From NCBI GenBank assembly GCA_027483505.1, contig JAIXUP010000057.1:1-47790 (forward strand): a DNA stretch of 47,790 nt. Direction: 5' to 3'. The DNA is from Hyphomicrobiales bacterium (lineage in GTDB: Bacteria; Pseudomonadota; Alphaproteobacteria; Rhizobiales; Beijerinckiaceae). Made by a program: the position numbers and the translations under genes. The notes below the pieces were generated by a model. The model was not told where the DNA came from. It ran no database searches and worked only from the letters and a program-made list of their open reading frames with translations. Below, one piece after another: positions 16,690 through 24,842 of this stretch (the stretch's first letter is position 1; every line of letters starts with the position of its first letter).

Positions 16690-16800
16690 CACGGGTACAG
16701 GCGGAAAACAGGTCTGGAAGTCCTGTGCGACGCCTGTCACAGACGGGGTGCGGGGAAGGCCCCATCGCGTCGGCCTCTGTCAGCACACGGGTGGACCATC
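16690..16800 (+). promoter_or_regulatory. Structured leader upstream of hutF, unassigned
   Basis: Just before hutF the sequence folds into a nested hairpin: 16697-16703 (ACAGGCG) pairs with 16731-16737 (CGCCTGT), and inside it 16708-16712 (ACAGG) pairs with 16722-16726 (CCTGT). Between them is a symmetric internal loop GAAA/GCGA that can form G-A pairs. A second hairpin, GGGG-AAGG-CCCC (16752-16763), is enclosed by ACAGA/TCTGT (16739-16743 with 16776-16780). It matches no riboswitch class that I recognise. It may be a cis-regulatory RNA, a processing site or chance folding in GC-rich DNA. Confidence 0.35.
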
Positions 16801-18159
16801 ATGTCATCGCTTCATCTTGAGCAGGCCCTGATCGGCGGTCGGATCGTGGCCGACGTGGCGGTCACCGTCGAGGCCGGCACGATTGCCTCGGTCGCCATCG
16901 GCGGACTGCCTGCCCCTGATGCCGTCCGTGTTGCAGGGCTCACGCTGCCGGGCCTGCCGAACCTTCACAGCCACGCCTTCCAGCGCGGCATGGCCGGCCT
17001 CAGCGAGACGCGCGGCGCCTCGGACGACTCGTTCTGGACTTGGCGCGAGGTGATGTACCGCTTTCTGGACAAGCTCTCGCCGGATGACGTGGCCGCGATC
17101 GCCGCCCAAGCCTACGCCGAAATGCTGGAGACGGGCTTCACCGGCGTGTGTGAATTCCATTACCTGCACCATGATGTCGATGGTGGCCGCTATGCCGACA
17201 TTGCGGCGATGGCGTCGGCCATAGCGCAGGCTGCGCATGAGACGGGAATTGGCCTGACATTGCTGCCCGTGTTCTACCGTTTCGGCGGCTTTGGCCAACT
17301 CGCCCCGAGCCATGGCCAGCGCCGTTTCATCAATGATCCGGACAGTTTTGCGCGGCTGGTGGAGGGCTCGCGCAAGGCGGTCTCCAGCGTTGCGGGCGCC
17401 GTCGTCGGCATCGCGCCTCATTCGCTGCGCGCCGTTGGCGCGGCGGACCTTGAGCAGGTGCGGCGACTGGCGGGCGGCGCGCCCATCCACATCCATATCG
17501 CCGAGCAGGAGAAGGAGGTCGCCGACTGCCTTGCCTGGTCAGGGCAGCGGCCGGTGGAATGGCTGTTCGACCATGCCGATGTGGACCGGCAATGGTGCCT
17601 GATCCATGCCACCCACCTGACGCTGGCCGAGCGCGATGCGATCGCGGCCAGCGGCGCGGTGGCCGGGCTTTGCCCGGTGACGGAAGCAAGCCTCGGCGAC
17701 GGCATCTTCGACGGCGTGGCCTTCCATGAAGGCGGCGGTGTCCTGGGCGTTGGAACCGACTCCAACATCCAGGTCGGTGCCGCCTCCGAACTGCGCCAGC
17801 TCGAGTATTCGCAGCGGCTGCGCGACCGGCGTCGGGCGCGGCTGGCGCCGGTCGGCGGCTCGGTGGGCCTGTCGCTCTACCAGGCCACTCTCGATGGCGG
17901 GGCCCGCGCCAGCGGCCGTGCTGTCGGGGCGATTGCGCCCGGATGTGGGGCCGATCTCGTCACGCTCGATCTGGATCATCCGGCGCTCGTGGCACGCAGC
18001 GGGGCCGCGCTGCTCGACAGCGCGATTTTTGCGGCGACGGAGATGCCGGTCCGCGAGGTGCGCGTGGCTGGACAACGCGTTGTCGAGGCGGGCCGCCATG
18101 TCCATGGCGACGTCATCCGCCAGCGCTTCAGTTCGGTGATGCGGCGCGTGCTGGGGTGA
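16801..18159 (+). CDS. hutF: Formimidoylglutamate deiminase
   Basis: Protein of 452 aa of the amidohydrolase superfamily; it deiminates N-formimino-L-glutamate to N-formyl-L-glutamate and ammonia. The HutF hallmark PNLHSHAFQRGMAGLSETRG (Zn ligands His-x-His) is present, with DDSFWTWREVMY, the metal His in IHIHIAEQEKEV, and the Asp in GVGTDSNIQVGA. The ATG at 16801 gives the conserved N-terminus; the frame is open further upstream but not conserved. It shows histidine breakdown by the five-step route, needing HutG, which is not in the window. Separated from hutI by the six-gene catabolic block. Its stop abuts that of the convergent flavoprotein gene. Confidence 0.95.
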   Translation: MSSLHLEQALIGGRIVADVAVTVEAGTIASVAIGGLPAPDAVRVAGLTLPGLPNLHSHAFQRGMAGLSETRGASDDSFWTWREVMYRFLDKLSPDDVAAIAAQAYAEMLETGFTGVCEFHYLHHDVDGGRYADIAAMASAIAQAAHETGIGLTLLPVFYRFGGFGQLAPSHGQRRFINDPDSFARLVEGSRKAVSSVAGAVVGIAPHSLRAVGAADLEQVRRLAGGAPIHIHIAEQEKEVADCLAWSGQRPVEWLFDHADVDRQWCLIHATHLTLAERDAIAASGAVAGLCPVTEASLGDGIFDGVAFHEGGGVLGVGTDSNIQVGAASELRQLEYSQRLRDRRRARLAPVGGSVGLSLYQATLDGGARASGRAVGAIAPGCGADLVTLDLDHPALVARSGAALLDSAIFAATEMPVREVRVAGQRVVEAGRHVHGDVIRQRFSSVMRRVLG

Positions 18160-18828
18160 TCAGAGGAAGGTCGCGATCTCCGGCAGCGTCTTGCGGGTGA
18201 TCGCCGGGACGGTGGCTCCATCCGCGGGGTAGCCGACGACCAGCAGGATCAGGGCCTTTTCGTTGTCAGGCCGTCCGCAAATCTCGTTCAGGAAATTCAT
18301 TGGCGCGGGCGTGTGCGTCAGCGTCGCCAGTCCTGCCTGATGCAGGGAGGCAATCAGCAGCCCCGTCGCGATGCCGACCGACTCGGGAACGTAGTAGTGC
18401 TTGATCTTCTTGCCCTTGGCATCGTGCCCCCAGCGCTGGGCGAAGATCACGATCAGCCAGGGCGCGATGTCGAGAAACGGCTTCTGGTCATCGGTGCCGA
18501 GATGGGCGAGCGCGCCGAGCCATTCCTCGCCCGCCCGGCCTGCATAGAAGGCGCGCTCTTCCTCTTCCGCCCCCTCGCGGATGCGGGTCTTGATCGCTTG
18601 CGTCGAGATGCAGGCGAAGGTCCAGGGCTGCTGGTTCGCGCCCGAGGGAGCCGTTCCCGCTGTCATGACAGCCGTCTCGATCAGCGCGCGCGGGACGGTG
18701 CGATCCGAAAAATCACGCACCGTGCGCCGGCGCTGCATGATGGCGCGAAAAGCCTCGGCATTGGCCTGCATGGTGGCGGCGGGAAGCTCGACGAAGGCGA
18801 GCGGGATTGTGGGGTGAGGTTTTGCCAT
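18160..18828 (-). CDS. Nitroreductase-fold flavoprotein, iodotyrosine deiodinase-like
   Basis: Protein of 222 aa. FMN-binding motifs RRRTVRDFS (34-41) and [16 protein letters not shown] (56-71) are those of the iodotyrosine deiodinase (IYD) branch, and the C-terminal half ([40 protein letters not shown]) follows vertebrate IYD closely. The three residues by which IYD grips the zwitterion of halotyrosine are all present at the same spacing: Glu91, Tyr95 and Lys116. It may dehalogenate halotyrosines using reduced FMN. Unlike mammalian IYD it has no membrane anchor. Native substrate in bacteria is uncertain; a generic nitroreductase is the alternative. Confidence 0.85.
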   Translation of the reverse strand: MAKPHPTIPLAFVELPAATMQANAEAFRAIMQRRRTVRDFSDRTVPRALIETAVMTAGTAPSGANQQPWTFACISTQAIKTRIREGAEEEERAFYAGRAGEEWLGALAHLGTDDQKPFLDIAPWLIVIFAQRWGHDAKGKKIKHYYVPESVGIATGLLIASLHQAGLATLTHTPAPMNFLNEICGRPDNEKALILLVVGYPADGATVPAITRKTLPEIATFL

Positions 18829-18899
18829 GCGGGGAGGCCTGAATCGTCGGGAAAGACTGATGATCGTCCGTCGATCCTCCGGTTACGTCAATCACCCGT

Positions 18900-18944
18900 G
18901 CGACCCCTCTCCCCTTGTGGGAGAGGGTGAGGGAGAGGGGTCGC
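18900..18944. repeat. Palindromic element, REP-like
   Basis: A perfect 14-bp inverted repeat: GCGACCCCTCTCCC at 18900-18913 and its reverse complement at 18931-18944, around a 17-nt purine-rich loop. It lies in the divergent gap between the deiodinase-like gene and polA, so it cannot terminate either transcript. Similar CCCCTCTCCC/GGGAGAGGGG palindromes are common dispersed intergenic elements in alphaproteobacteria. No second copy was noticed in this window. Confidence 0.7.
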
Positions 18945-19016
18945 GCCGATCGTTGACATGATCCAAGTACCCAACTCGCCATGGACCCGCGCTAGCCCGC
19001 GCTTTATGGTCCGGCC

Positions 19017-21983
19017 ATGACTGACCAGACGCCCGCCATATCGCCTGATGACCATCTCGTCCTTGTCGACGGCTCGGGCTACATTTTTCGCGCTTACCAT
19101 GCGCTGCCGCCGCTGACGCGCAAGTCGGACGGCTTGCCGGTGGGGGCTGTCGCGGGTTTCTGCAACATGCTGTGGCGGCTGCTGCGCGACAAGATCGATG
19201 GCGAAAAGGCGACCCACATCGCCATCATCTTCGATGCCTCGTCGGACACGTTCCGCAACCAGATCTACGACCAGTACAAGGCCAACCGCACCGAGCCGCC
19301 CGAAGATCTGCGGCCGCAATTCGGACTGATCCGCGCGGCCACCCGCGCCTTCGACCTGCCATCGATCGAGATGCGTGGCTACGAGGCCGATGATCTCATC
19401 GCCACCTACGCCCGCATCGCGGCGGAGGCGGGGGCGAACGTCACCATCATCTCGTCCGACAAGGACCTGATGCAGCTGATCAATGACCGCGTCACCATGT
19501 TCGACACCATGAAGGACAAGCGCATCGACGCGCCGGAGGTGATCGAGAAATTCGGCGTGCCGCCGGACAAGGTCGTCGAGGTGCAGTCGCTCTCCGGCGA
19601 TTCGGTCGACAATGTTCCCGGCGTGCCCGGCATCGGCATCAAGACGGCGGCGCAGCTGGTGGCCGAGTACGGTGATCTCGAGGGCATTCTCGCTGCCGCG
19701 CAGGCGGGCAAGATCACCCAGACCAAGCGGCGTGAATCGCTGATCGAACACGCCGAGAAGGCGCGCATCTCGAAAAAGCTGGTCATGCTCGACGCCAATG
19801 TGCCGCTGGAGGTGCCAATCGGCGACCTGCGCGTCGCCACACCCGACCCGCGCAACCTGATCGCCTTCCTCAAGGCGATGGAGTTCAACACCGTCACCCG
19901 CCGCGTCGCCGAGGCTTATGAGGCGGAAGCCAGCGCGATCGATCCCGACCCGGAGTTCGCCAAAAGGGGCGCAGGCACCGGCTGGGGTGAAGGTGACGAG
20001 GCGCCTTCCGAAGGTGAGGCGGTGCCCAGCCTTTCGGAGCGCGCCACGCCGAAGCCACCGTCGGCCAAGGCTGACCCCGTCGGCACCAGCGCCAAGCGTC
20101 ATGCCGAGCTCCTGGCCGAAGCGGTGAAGGCGCAGCCATTCCGGCGCGAGGCCTACGAGACCGTGCGCACCCCCGCACGCCTCGCCGAATGGGTCGCCAT
20201 GGCGCGCGAGGCGGGCGTGGTGGCCATCGATACCGAGACGACCTCGCTCGACGCCATGGCCGCGGACCTGGTGGGCTTCTCTCTCGCAGTCGCGCCCAAT
20301 GTCGCCTGCTATGTGCCGCTGCTGCACCGGGGCGGCACGGACCTTTTCGGCTCGGGGCTGGAGCCTGACCAGATCGGGAGCAAGGGCGCGCTGACGATTC
20401 TCAAGCCGTTGCTCGAAGACCCTTCCGTGCTCAAGGTCGGCCAGAACCTCAAATACGACTGGCTGGTGCTGTCGCGCCACGACATCGCCATTCAGCCCGC
20501 CGACGACACCATGCTGATGAGCTACGTGCTCGATGCCGGCATCAACAGCCATGGCATGGACAAGCTGTCCGAACTGCACCTTGGCCACGCCACCATTCCG
20601 TTTTCGGAAGTGGCAGGTTCCGGCAAGTCGCTCGTCACCTTCGACCGCGTCGCCATCGACAAGGCCACCACCTACGCGGCGGAAGATGCGGATGTGACGC
20701 TGCGGCTCTGGCGCATCTTCAAGGCGCGCCTTGCCGCCAGCGGCCGGCAATCGGTGTACGAGACGCTGGAACGCCCGCTGGTGCCGGTTCTGGCGCGGAT
20801 GGAGCGGCGCGGCGTCTCCATCGACCGGCAGATCCTGTCGCGGCTGTCCGGCGATTTCGCCCAGAAGGCAGCGGCGCTCGAAGATGAAATCCAGCAGATC
20901 GTCGGCGAGAAATTCAATGTCGGCAGCCCCAAGCAGCTTGGCGACATCCTGTTCGGCAAGCTTGGCCTGCCCGGCGGCAAGAAGACCGCGACCGGCCAGT
21001 GGGCCACCGGCGCCGGTGCGCTCGAGGACCTCGCGGAGCAGGGGCATGTCCTGCCCGCCCGCATTCTCGACTGGCGGCAGCTGACCAAGCTCAAATCGAC
21101 CTACACCGATGCGCTGCCGACCTATCTCAACGCGGAGACGGGCCGCATCCACACCTCCTTTTCACTGGCCGCCACCACCACCGGGCGGCTCTCTTCCTCC
21201 GAGCCGAACCTGCAGAACATCCCGGTGCGCAATGCCGAGGGCCGGCAGATCCGGACCGCCTTCATCCCCGAAAACGGCATGAAGCTGGTCTCGGCTGACT
21301 ATAGCCAGATCGAGTTGAGATTGCTGGCCCATATCGCCGACATCCCGCAGCTGAGGCAGGCCTTTGCCGACGGCATCGACATTCACGCGATGACCGCGTC
21401 TGAGATGTTCGGCGTGCCGGTCAAGGACATGCCGGGCGAGGTCCGGCGGCGGGCCAAGGCGATCAACTTCGGCATCATCTATGGCATTTCCGCCTTCGGC
21501 CTTGCCAACCAGCTCGGCATTTCGCGCGAAGAGGCCGGGGCTTACATCAAAAAGTATTTCGAGCGCTTCCCCGGCATCCGCGCCTACATGGACGAGACCA
21601 AGGCCTTCGTGCGCGCCAACGGCTTCGTCACCACCATCTTTGGGCGCGTCTGTCACTATCCGGATGCATCGTCCTCGAACCCGCAGATGCGCGCCTTCGT
21701 CGAGCGCCAGGCGATCAATGCGCCGATCCAGGGCTCGGCCTCGGACATCATCCGCCGCGCCATGATCCGGATGGAGGACGCGCTTGGCGCAGCGCGGCTC
21801 AATGCGCGCATGCTGTTGCAGGTGCATGACGAACTGGTGTTCGAGGTTCCGGACAGTGAGGTCGACCGTGCCCTGCCGATCATCCGGAAAGTGATGGTCG
21901 ACGCGCCGCTGCCGGCGCTTGCGCTGAAGGTGCCGCTTCAGGTCGATGCCCGCGCCGCCGGCAACTGGGACGAGGCGCACTGA
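19017..21983 (+). CDS. polA: DNA polymerase I
   Basis: Protein of 988 aa, full length, acting in Okazaki fragment processing and repair. The 5'-3' nuclease domain covers about 10-300 (LVDGSGYIFRAYHALPPL; YEADDLIATYA). The proofreading 3'-5' exonuclease is intact: DTETTSLD near residue 404, GQNLKYDWLVL, and the third motif YAAEDADVTL. Polymerase motif A (SADYSQIELRLLAHI, about 760), motif B (RRRAKAINFGIIYG, about 810) and motif C (LLQVHDELVFEVP, about 935) are present. Residues about 305-360 form a loosely conserved, charged linker between the nuclease domains. Convergent with alkB, 4 nt apart. Confidence 0.98.
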   Translation: MTDQTPAISPDDHLVLVDGSGYIFRAYHALPPLTRKSDGLPVGAVAGFCNMLWRLLRDKIDGEKATHIAIIFDASSDTFRNQIYDQYKANRTEPPEDLRPQFGLIRAATRAFDLPSIEMRGYEADDLIATYARIAAEAGANVTIISSDKDLMQLINDRVTMFDTMKDKRIDAPEVIEKFGVPPDKVVEVQSLSGDSVDNVPGVPGIGIKTAAQLVAEYGDLEGILAAAQAGKITQTKRRESLIEHAEKARISKKLVMLDANVPLEVPIGDLRVATPDPRNLIAFLKAMEFNTVTRRVAEAYEAEASAIDPDPEFAKRGAGTGWGEGDEAPSEGEAVPSLSERATPKPPSAKADPVGTSAKRHAELLAEAVKAQPFRREAYETVRTPARLAEWVAMAREAGVVAIDTETTSLDAMAADLVGFSLAVAPNVACYVPLLHRGGTDLFGSGLEPDQIGSKGALTILKPLLEDPSVLKVGQNLKYDWLVLSRHDIAIQPADDTMLMSYVLDAGINSHGMDKLSELHLGHATIPFSEVAGSGKSLVTFDRVAIDKATTYAAEDADVTLRLWRIFKARLAASGRQSVYETLERPLVPVLARMERRGVSIDRQILSRLSGDFAQKAAALEDEIQQIVGEKFNVGSPKQLGDILFGKLGLPGGKKTATGQWATGAGALEDLAEQGHVLPARILDWRQLTKLKSTYTDALPTYLNAETGRIHTSFSLAATTTGRLSSSEPNLQNIPVRNAEGRQIRTAFIPENGMKLVSADYSQIELRLLAHIADIPQLRQAFADGIDIHAMTASEMFGVPVKDMPGEVRRRAKAINFGIIYGISAFGLANQLGISREEAGAYIKKYFERFPGIRAYMDETKAFVRANGFVTTIFGRVCHYPDASSSNPQMRAFVERQAINAPIQGSASDIIRRAMIRMEDALGAARLNARMLLQVHDELVFEVPDSEVDRALPIIRKVMVDAPLPALALKVPLQVDARAAGNWDEAH

Positions 21984-21987
21984 TTGA

Positions 21988-22608
21988 TCAGGGCTGCGTG
22001 ACCCGGCGCAGCGTCAGGTTGATCCGCCCGCCCTGTGGCAGCAGCGTGGAGGTGCCGGGAATGATCCGGTCGATGCCGTGGAAGGCCAGCCTTGCCGGGC
22101 CGCCGAAGCTGAGCGCGTCACCCGACTGCAGTTTCACCGATCTGGTCGGCCCGCCGCGCGTCGTGCCGCCGACGCGGAACACCCCGGTATCGCCCAGCGA
22201 AACCGAGAGCACCGGCGCGTCGAAATCCTGCTCGTCGCGGTCCTGATGGAGACCCATCTTCGCAGTGCCGTCATAGAAATTGACGAGGCAGGCCTCGGGC
22301 GGATGCGGATAGGCCGCCAGGGATTGCCAGGCTTCCAGCAGCGCCAGCGGCATGGGCGGCCATGGTGCGCCGGTGTCGGGATGAGTCGGCTGATAGCGAT
22401 AGCCGTTGATGTCCGACACCCAGCCGAGCGCGCCGCAATTGGTCATCTTCACCGAGAACGGCTGGCCCGTCCGCGGCATGCGCGGCGTAAACAGCGGCGC
22501 GGCCTTCGCTACCTCGCGCAGGCTGGCCACCAGCGCCTCCTGTGCCGCGCGCTCGAACCAGCCGGGGAAGTGCACGACGCCGGGCGCGATCTCGATGAGG
22601 CTGCTCAT
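21988..22608 (-). CDS. alkB: AlkB-type DNA/RNA dealkylase
   Basis: Protein of 206 aa; an Fe(II)/2-oxoglutarate dioxygenase that oxidatively removes methyl groups from damaged bases such as 1-methyladenine and 3-methylcytosine. The iron triad is His121 and Asp123 (GLHQDRDE) plus His177 (AFHGIDRI), and the 2-oxoglutarate-binding Arg195 and Arg201 lie in RINLTLRR. The family motif CLVNFYDGTAKMG precedes them. The start at 22608 gives the conserved N-terminus; an in-frame ATG at 22656 would add 16 unrelated residues. AGGAG is only 1 nt before the ATG, so GAGAAG slightly upstream may be the functional site. Confidence 0.94.
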   Translation of the reverse strand: MSSLIEIAPGVVHFPGWFERAAQEALVASLREVAKAAPLFTPRMPRTGQPFSVKMTNCGALGWVSDINGYRYQPTHPDTGAPWPPMPLALLEAWQSLAAYPHPPEACLVNFYDGTAKMGLHQDRDEQDFDAPVLSVSLGDTGVFRVGGTTRGGPTRSVKLQSGDALSFGGPARLAFHGIDRIIPGTSTLLPQGGRINLTLRRVTQP

Positions 22609-22705
22609 GCTCCTGTCTTCTCGAAACGAGCAGGTCGCGGGCCGAACGCGGCGCACTGCGCCATGGCGATTGCCAGCATGAGCCCGTCAACTGGCGAACG
22701 CCGGG

Positions 22706-23326
22706 TCACGCCTTGAGCACGTCCTTGCTCTCCACACTCGTATCTGCCTTCAGCCGGTAGACGATCGGCTCGCCGGTGTTGAGCTCGACCTTCATGATGC
22801 TGTCCGGGTTGAGCCGGTCGAGCACCATGATCAGGGCGCGCAGGCTGTTGCCGTGGGCCGCCACCAGCACGCGCTGGCCGCCCATTACACGGGGCAGGAT
22901 GTCGGTGACGAAATAGGGCAGGGCGCGGGCCACCGTGTCCTTCAGAGACTCCCCACCCGGCGGCGGCACGTCATAGCTGCGGCGCCAGACATGGACCTGT
23001 TCCTCGCCATACTTGGCGGCGGTCTCCGCCTTGTTGAGACCCGAGAGGTCGCCGTAGTCGCGCTCGTTCAGCGCGATGTTCCGGATCGTCTCCAGCTTCG
23101 GCTGGCCGATCTCGTCGAGAATGAGTTGGCAGGTCTTCTGCGCGCGGCTGAGTTCGGAGGTGAACGCCACATCGAAGGACAGGCCTTTCGCCTTCAGGCG
23201 CCTGCCGCCGTCCTTCGCCTCCTGTACGCCAAGGGCGGTCAGGTCAGGGTCCTTCCAGCCGGTGAACAGGTTCTTCAGATTCCATTCGCTCTGGCCATGG
23301 CGGCAGAGCACAAGCAGACGTTCCAT
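22706..23326 (-). CDS. gpmA: 2,3-bisphosphoglycerate-dependent phosphoglycerate mutase
   Basis: Protein of 206 aa that interconverts 3- and 2-phosphoglycerate in glycolysis. The phosphohistidine motif [10 protein letters not shown] (His10), the catalytic Glu of [15 protein letters not shown], and the second active-site His in [11 protein letters not shown] are present. The protein is shorter than the Escherichia coli enzyme (about 250 aa), lacking part of the C-terminal loop, which is usual for alphaproteobacterial GpmA. It lies about 100 nt from alkB on the same strand, so the two may share a transcript. No anomalies. Confidence 0.96.
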   Translation of the reverse strand: MERLLVLCRHGQSEWNLKNLFTGWKDPDLTALGVQEAKDGGRRLKAKGLSFDVAFTSELSRAQKTCQLILDEIGQPKLETIRNIALNERDYGDLSGLNKAETAAKYGEEQVHVWRRSYDVPPPGGESLKDTVARALPYFVTDILPRVMGGQRVLVAAHGNSLRALIMVLDRLNPDSIMKVELNTGEPIVYRLKADTSVESKDVLKA

Positions 23327-23404
23327 GGGCGTGTCATCTCCGGGCAGGGTGCTTTCGCCTAGATGAGGCGACAGCCGAAGGCAACCGTCACAATCCTCCC
23401 GCCG

Positions 23405-24292
23405 TCACTCCGCCGCCATGGCCGGCCTCAGGCTGGCGAGGTTGTCGAGGCTCTGGATGATATGGTCGGCCAGCGCGGCCACCAGCGGCGACTGCTCGCC
23501 GGCAGCCCGCATCAGTCCGATCCGGCAGGTCGGCAGGGGCGGGAATCCGTCCGAATGGCCAAGGATGCGCATCCCCGGCCGGACCGCGCTTTCCGGAAGG
23601 ACCGACACCGCCAGACCTGCCATCACGGCCGCGCCGACGGCGGTTGAATTCCAGCTTGAGTACAGCACGCGGTAGGAGCGTCCGCTGCGTTCGAGAGCTT
23701 CGGTGGCGCTCTGCCGCCAGTTGCAGGTCGGACGACCGAGCGCCAGCGGCAGGACGGGCTCCTCCTGGACCTTGTGACGGGCAGATGTCACCCACAGCAG
23801 TTGCTCGACGCGCACGATCTCGGCTGGTCCGCGACGGTCGACATGGGTGATGATCGCAAGGTCGAGATCACCCGCCTGAACGCAATCGGCAAGATTGGGC
23901 GTCGGCTCGCAGACCACCGTCACCTCGGCCTGCGGGTTTGACCGCGAGAAGCGCGCCAGAATCTCCGGCAGATAGCGGTCGGCATAGTCATCGGGCACAC
24001 CAAGCCTCACCCGCCCCTTGAGATCGGCGTCGGAGAAACTGCCGACACATTCCAGATTGAGCCGCACGATCCGGCGCGCATAGTCGAGCACCCGCTCGCC
24101 GTCCTCGGTCAGCTTGGCGTGGCGGCCATCGCGCTCGAACAACGAGCGCCCGATCCGCTCCTCCAGCCGCTTGATCTGCATCGAGACCGCCGACTGGGTC
24201 TTGTGCACCACATCGGCAGCTTTCGTGAACGAGCCGGTGTCGACGATCGCCACAAAGGTCCGCAACTGGTCTGAATCGAGCACATGCGCCAT
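23405..24292 (-). CDS. LysR-type transcriptional regulator
   Basis: Protein of 295 aa. N-terminal winged helix about 5-65 (DQLRTFVAIVDTGSFTKAADVVHKTQSAVSMQIKRLEERIGRSLFER) and a C-terminal effector domain beginning near residue 92 (GRVRLGVPDDYADRYLPEILARF). The start at 24292 follows GAGGG with a 7-nt spacer; the longer frame to 24403 is not conserved. It is divergent from the DUF1127 gene across about 140 nt that includes an AT-rich patch (24327-24352), the likely site of both promoters and of LysR binding. The ligand is unknown. Confidence 0.94.
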   Translation of the reverse strand: MAHVLDSDQLRTFVAIVDTGSFTKAADVVHKTQSAVSMQIKRLEERIGRSLFERDGRHAKLTEDGERVLDYARRIVRLNLECVGSFSDADLKGRVRLGVPDDYADRYLPEILARFSRSNPQAEVTVVCEPTPNLADCVQAGDLDLAIITHVDRRGPAEIVRVEQLLWVTSARHKVQEEPVLPLALGRPTCNWRQSATEALERSGRSYRVLYSSWNSTAVGAAVMAGLAVSVLPESAVRPGMRILGHSDGFPPLPTCRIGLMRAAGEQSPLVAALADHIIQSLDNLASLRPAMAAE

Positions 24293-24431
24293 TCGGAAGC
24301 CCTCATCACATTGTGTGAAGTGACGCATCATATCTATTCGTTTTAATGATTCAAGTGGCAGGCGTAGACGTTGCCGGTGCGTTGCGCCGTGCGTCGCACC
24401 CATGCCGGATTGCCCGGTTCAGGAGGTTGCC

Positions 24432-24767
24432 ATGATCATTCTGTCATCCGTTCTTCCCTTGGCCTCGTCTGCCCTGCGCCTGGTGCGCCAGGCCGCCGCT
24501 GTCGTGGTCGCGCCGGTGGTCAGCTTTGGCCGCGCTCTCCAGCACCGCCGTGAAATCACCGCTCTCGCCGAGCTTGACGACCACGCGCTGAAAGACATCG
24601 GGCTCACCCGCACCGACGTACACGGCGCCTTGGCCGTGTCCGTTCTGGAAGACCCGTCCCACGTCCTCAAGGACATCGCCGGCGCAGGGCACGGGCAGGC
24701 CATCCGGGCTGCAGGTCCGGGGGTTCGACGGGCAGTGGTGATCGGCAACTGCCCGCGCGAGGCGTGA
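24432..24767 (+). CDS. DUF1127 (YjiS-like) domain protein
   Basis: Protein of 111 aa. The DUF1127 core, RREITALAELDDHALKDIGLTRTDV, lies at about residues 39-63, after a hydrophobic stretch. It has an unusually long C-terminal tail of about 45 residues that ends in CPREA and is not part of the domain. AGGAGG lies 6 nt before the ATG. Small DUF1127 proteins in alphaproteobacteria have been linked to RNA binding and to phosphate or stress responses, but no role can be assigned here. Divergent from a LysR gene, a common arrangement; followed by a strong terminator, so monocistronic. Confidence 0.88.
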   Translation: MIILSSVLPLASSALRLVRQAAAVVVAPVVSFGRALQHRREITALAELDDHALKDIGLTRTDVHGALAVSVLEDPSHVLKDIAGAGHGQAIRAAGPGVRRAVVIGNCPREA

Positions 24768-24792
24768 GCCTCGCCGCAGTCGAGACGGTTAC

Positions 24793-24822
24793 AGGGCCGG
24801 GTCGATGACCCGGCCCTCTTTT
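24793..24822 (+). terminator. Rho-independent terminator of the DUF1127 gene
   Basis: An 11-bp perfect stem AGGGCCGGGTC/GACCCGGCCCT with a GAT loop, followed directly by CTTTT. It starts 25 nt after the DUF1127 stop. The opposite strand lacks a T-tract, so it acts in one direction. Confidence 0.92.
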
Positions 24823-24842
24823 CGTGAACCTGCCAGCGCGGA

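Noticed and set aside
16697..16737. SRP RNA or a second cobalamin riboswitch upstream of hutF, suggested by AGGTCTGGAAG
   Set aside because: The SRP core and cobalamin blocks (B12 box, GCCACTG) are absent; only general hairpin structure remains.
18900..18944. Palindrome as a bidirectional terminator
   Set aside because: The flanking genes diverge from this gap, so no transcript ends there, and no T-tract follows.
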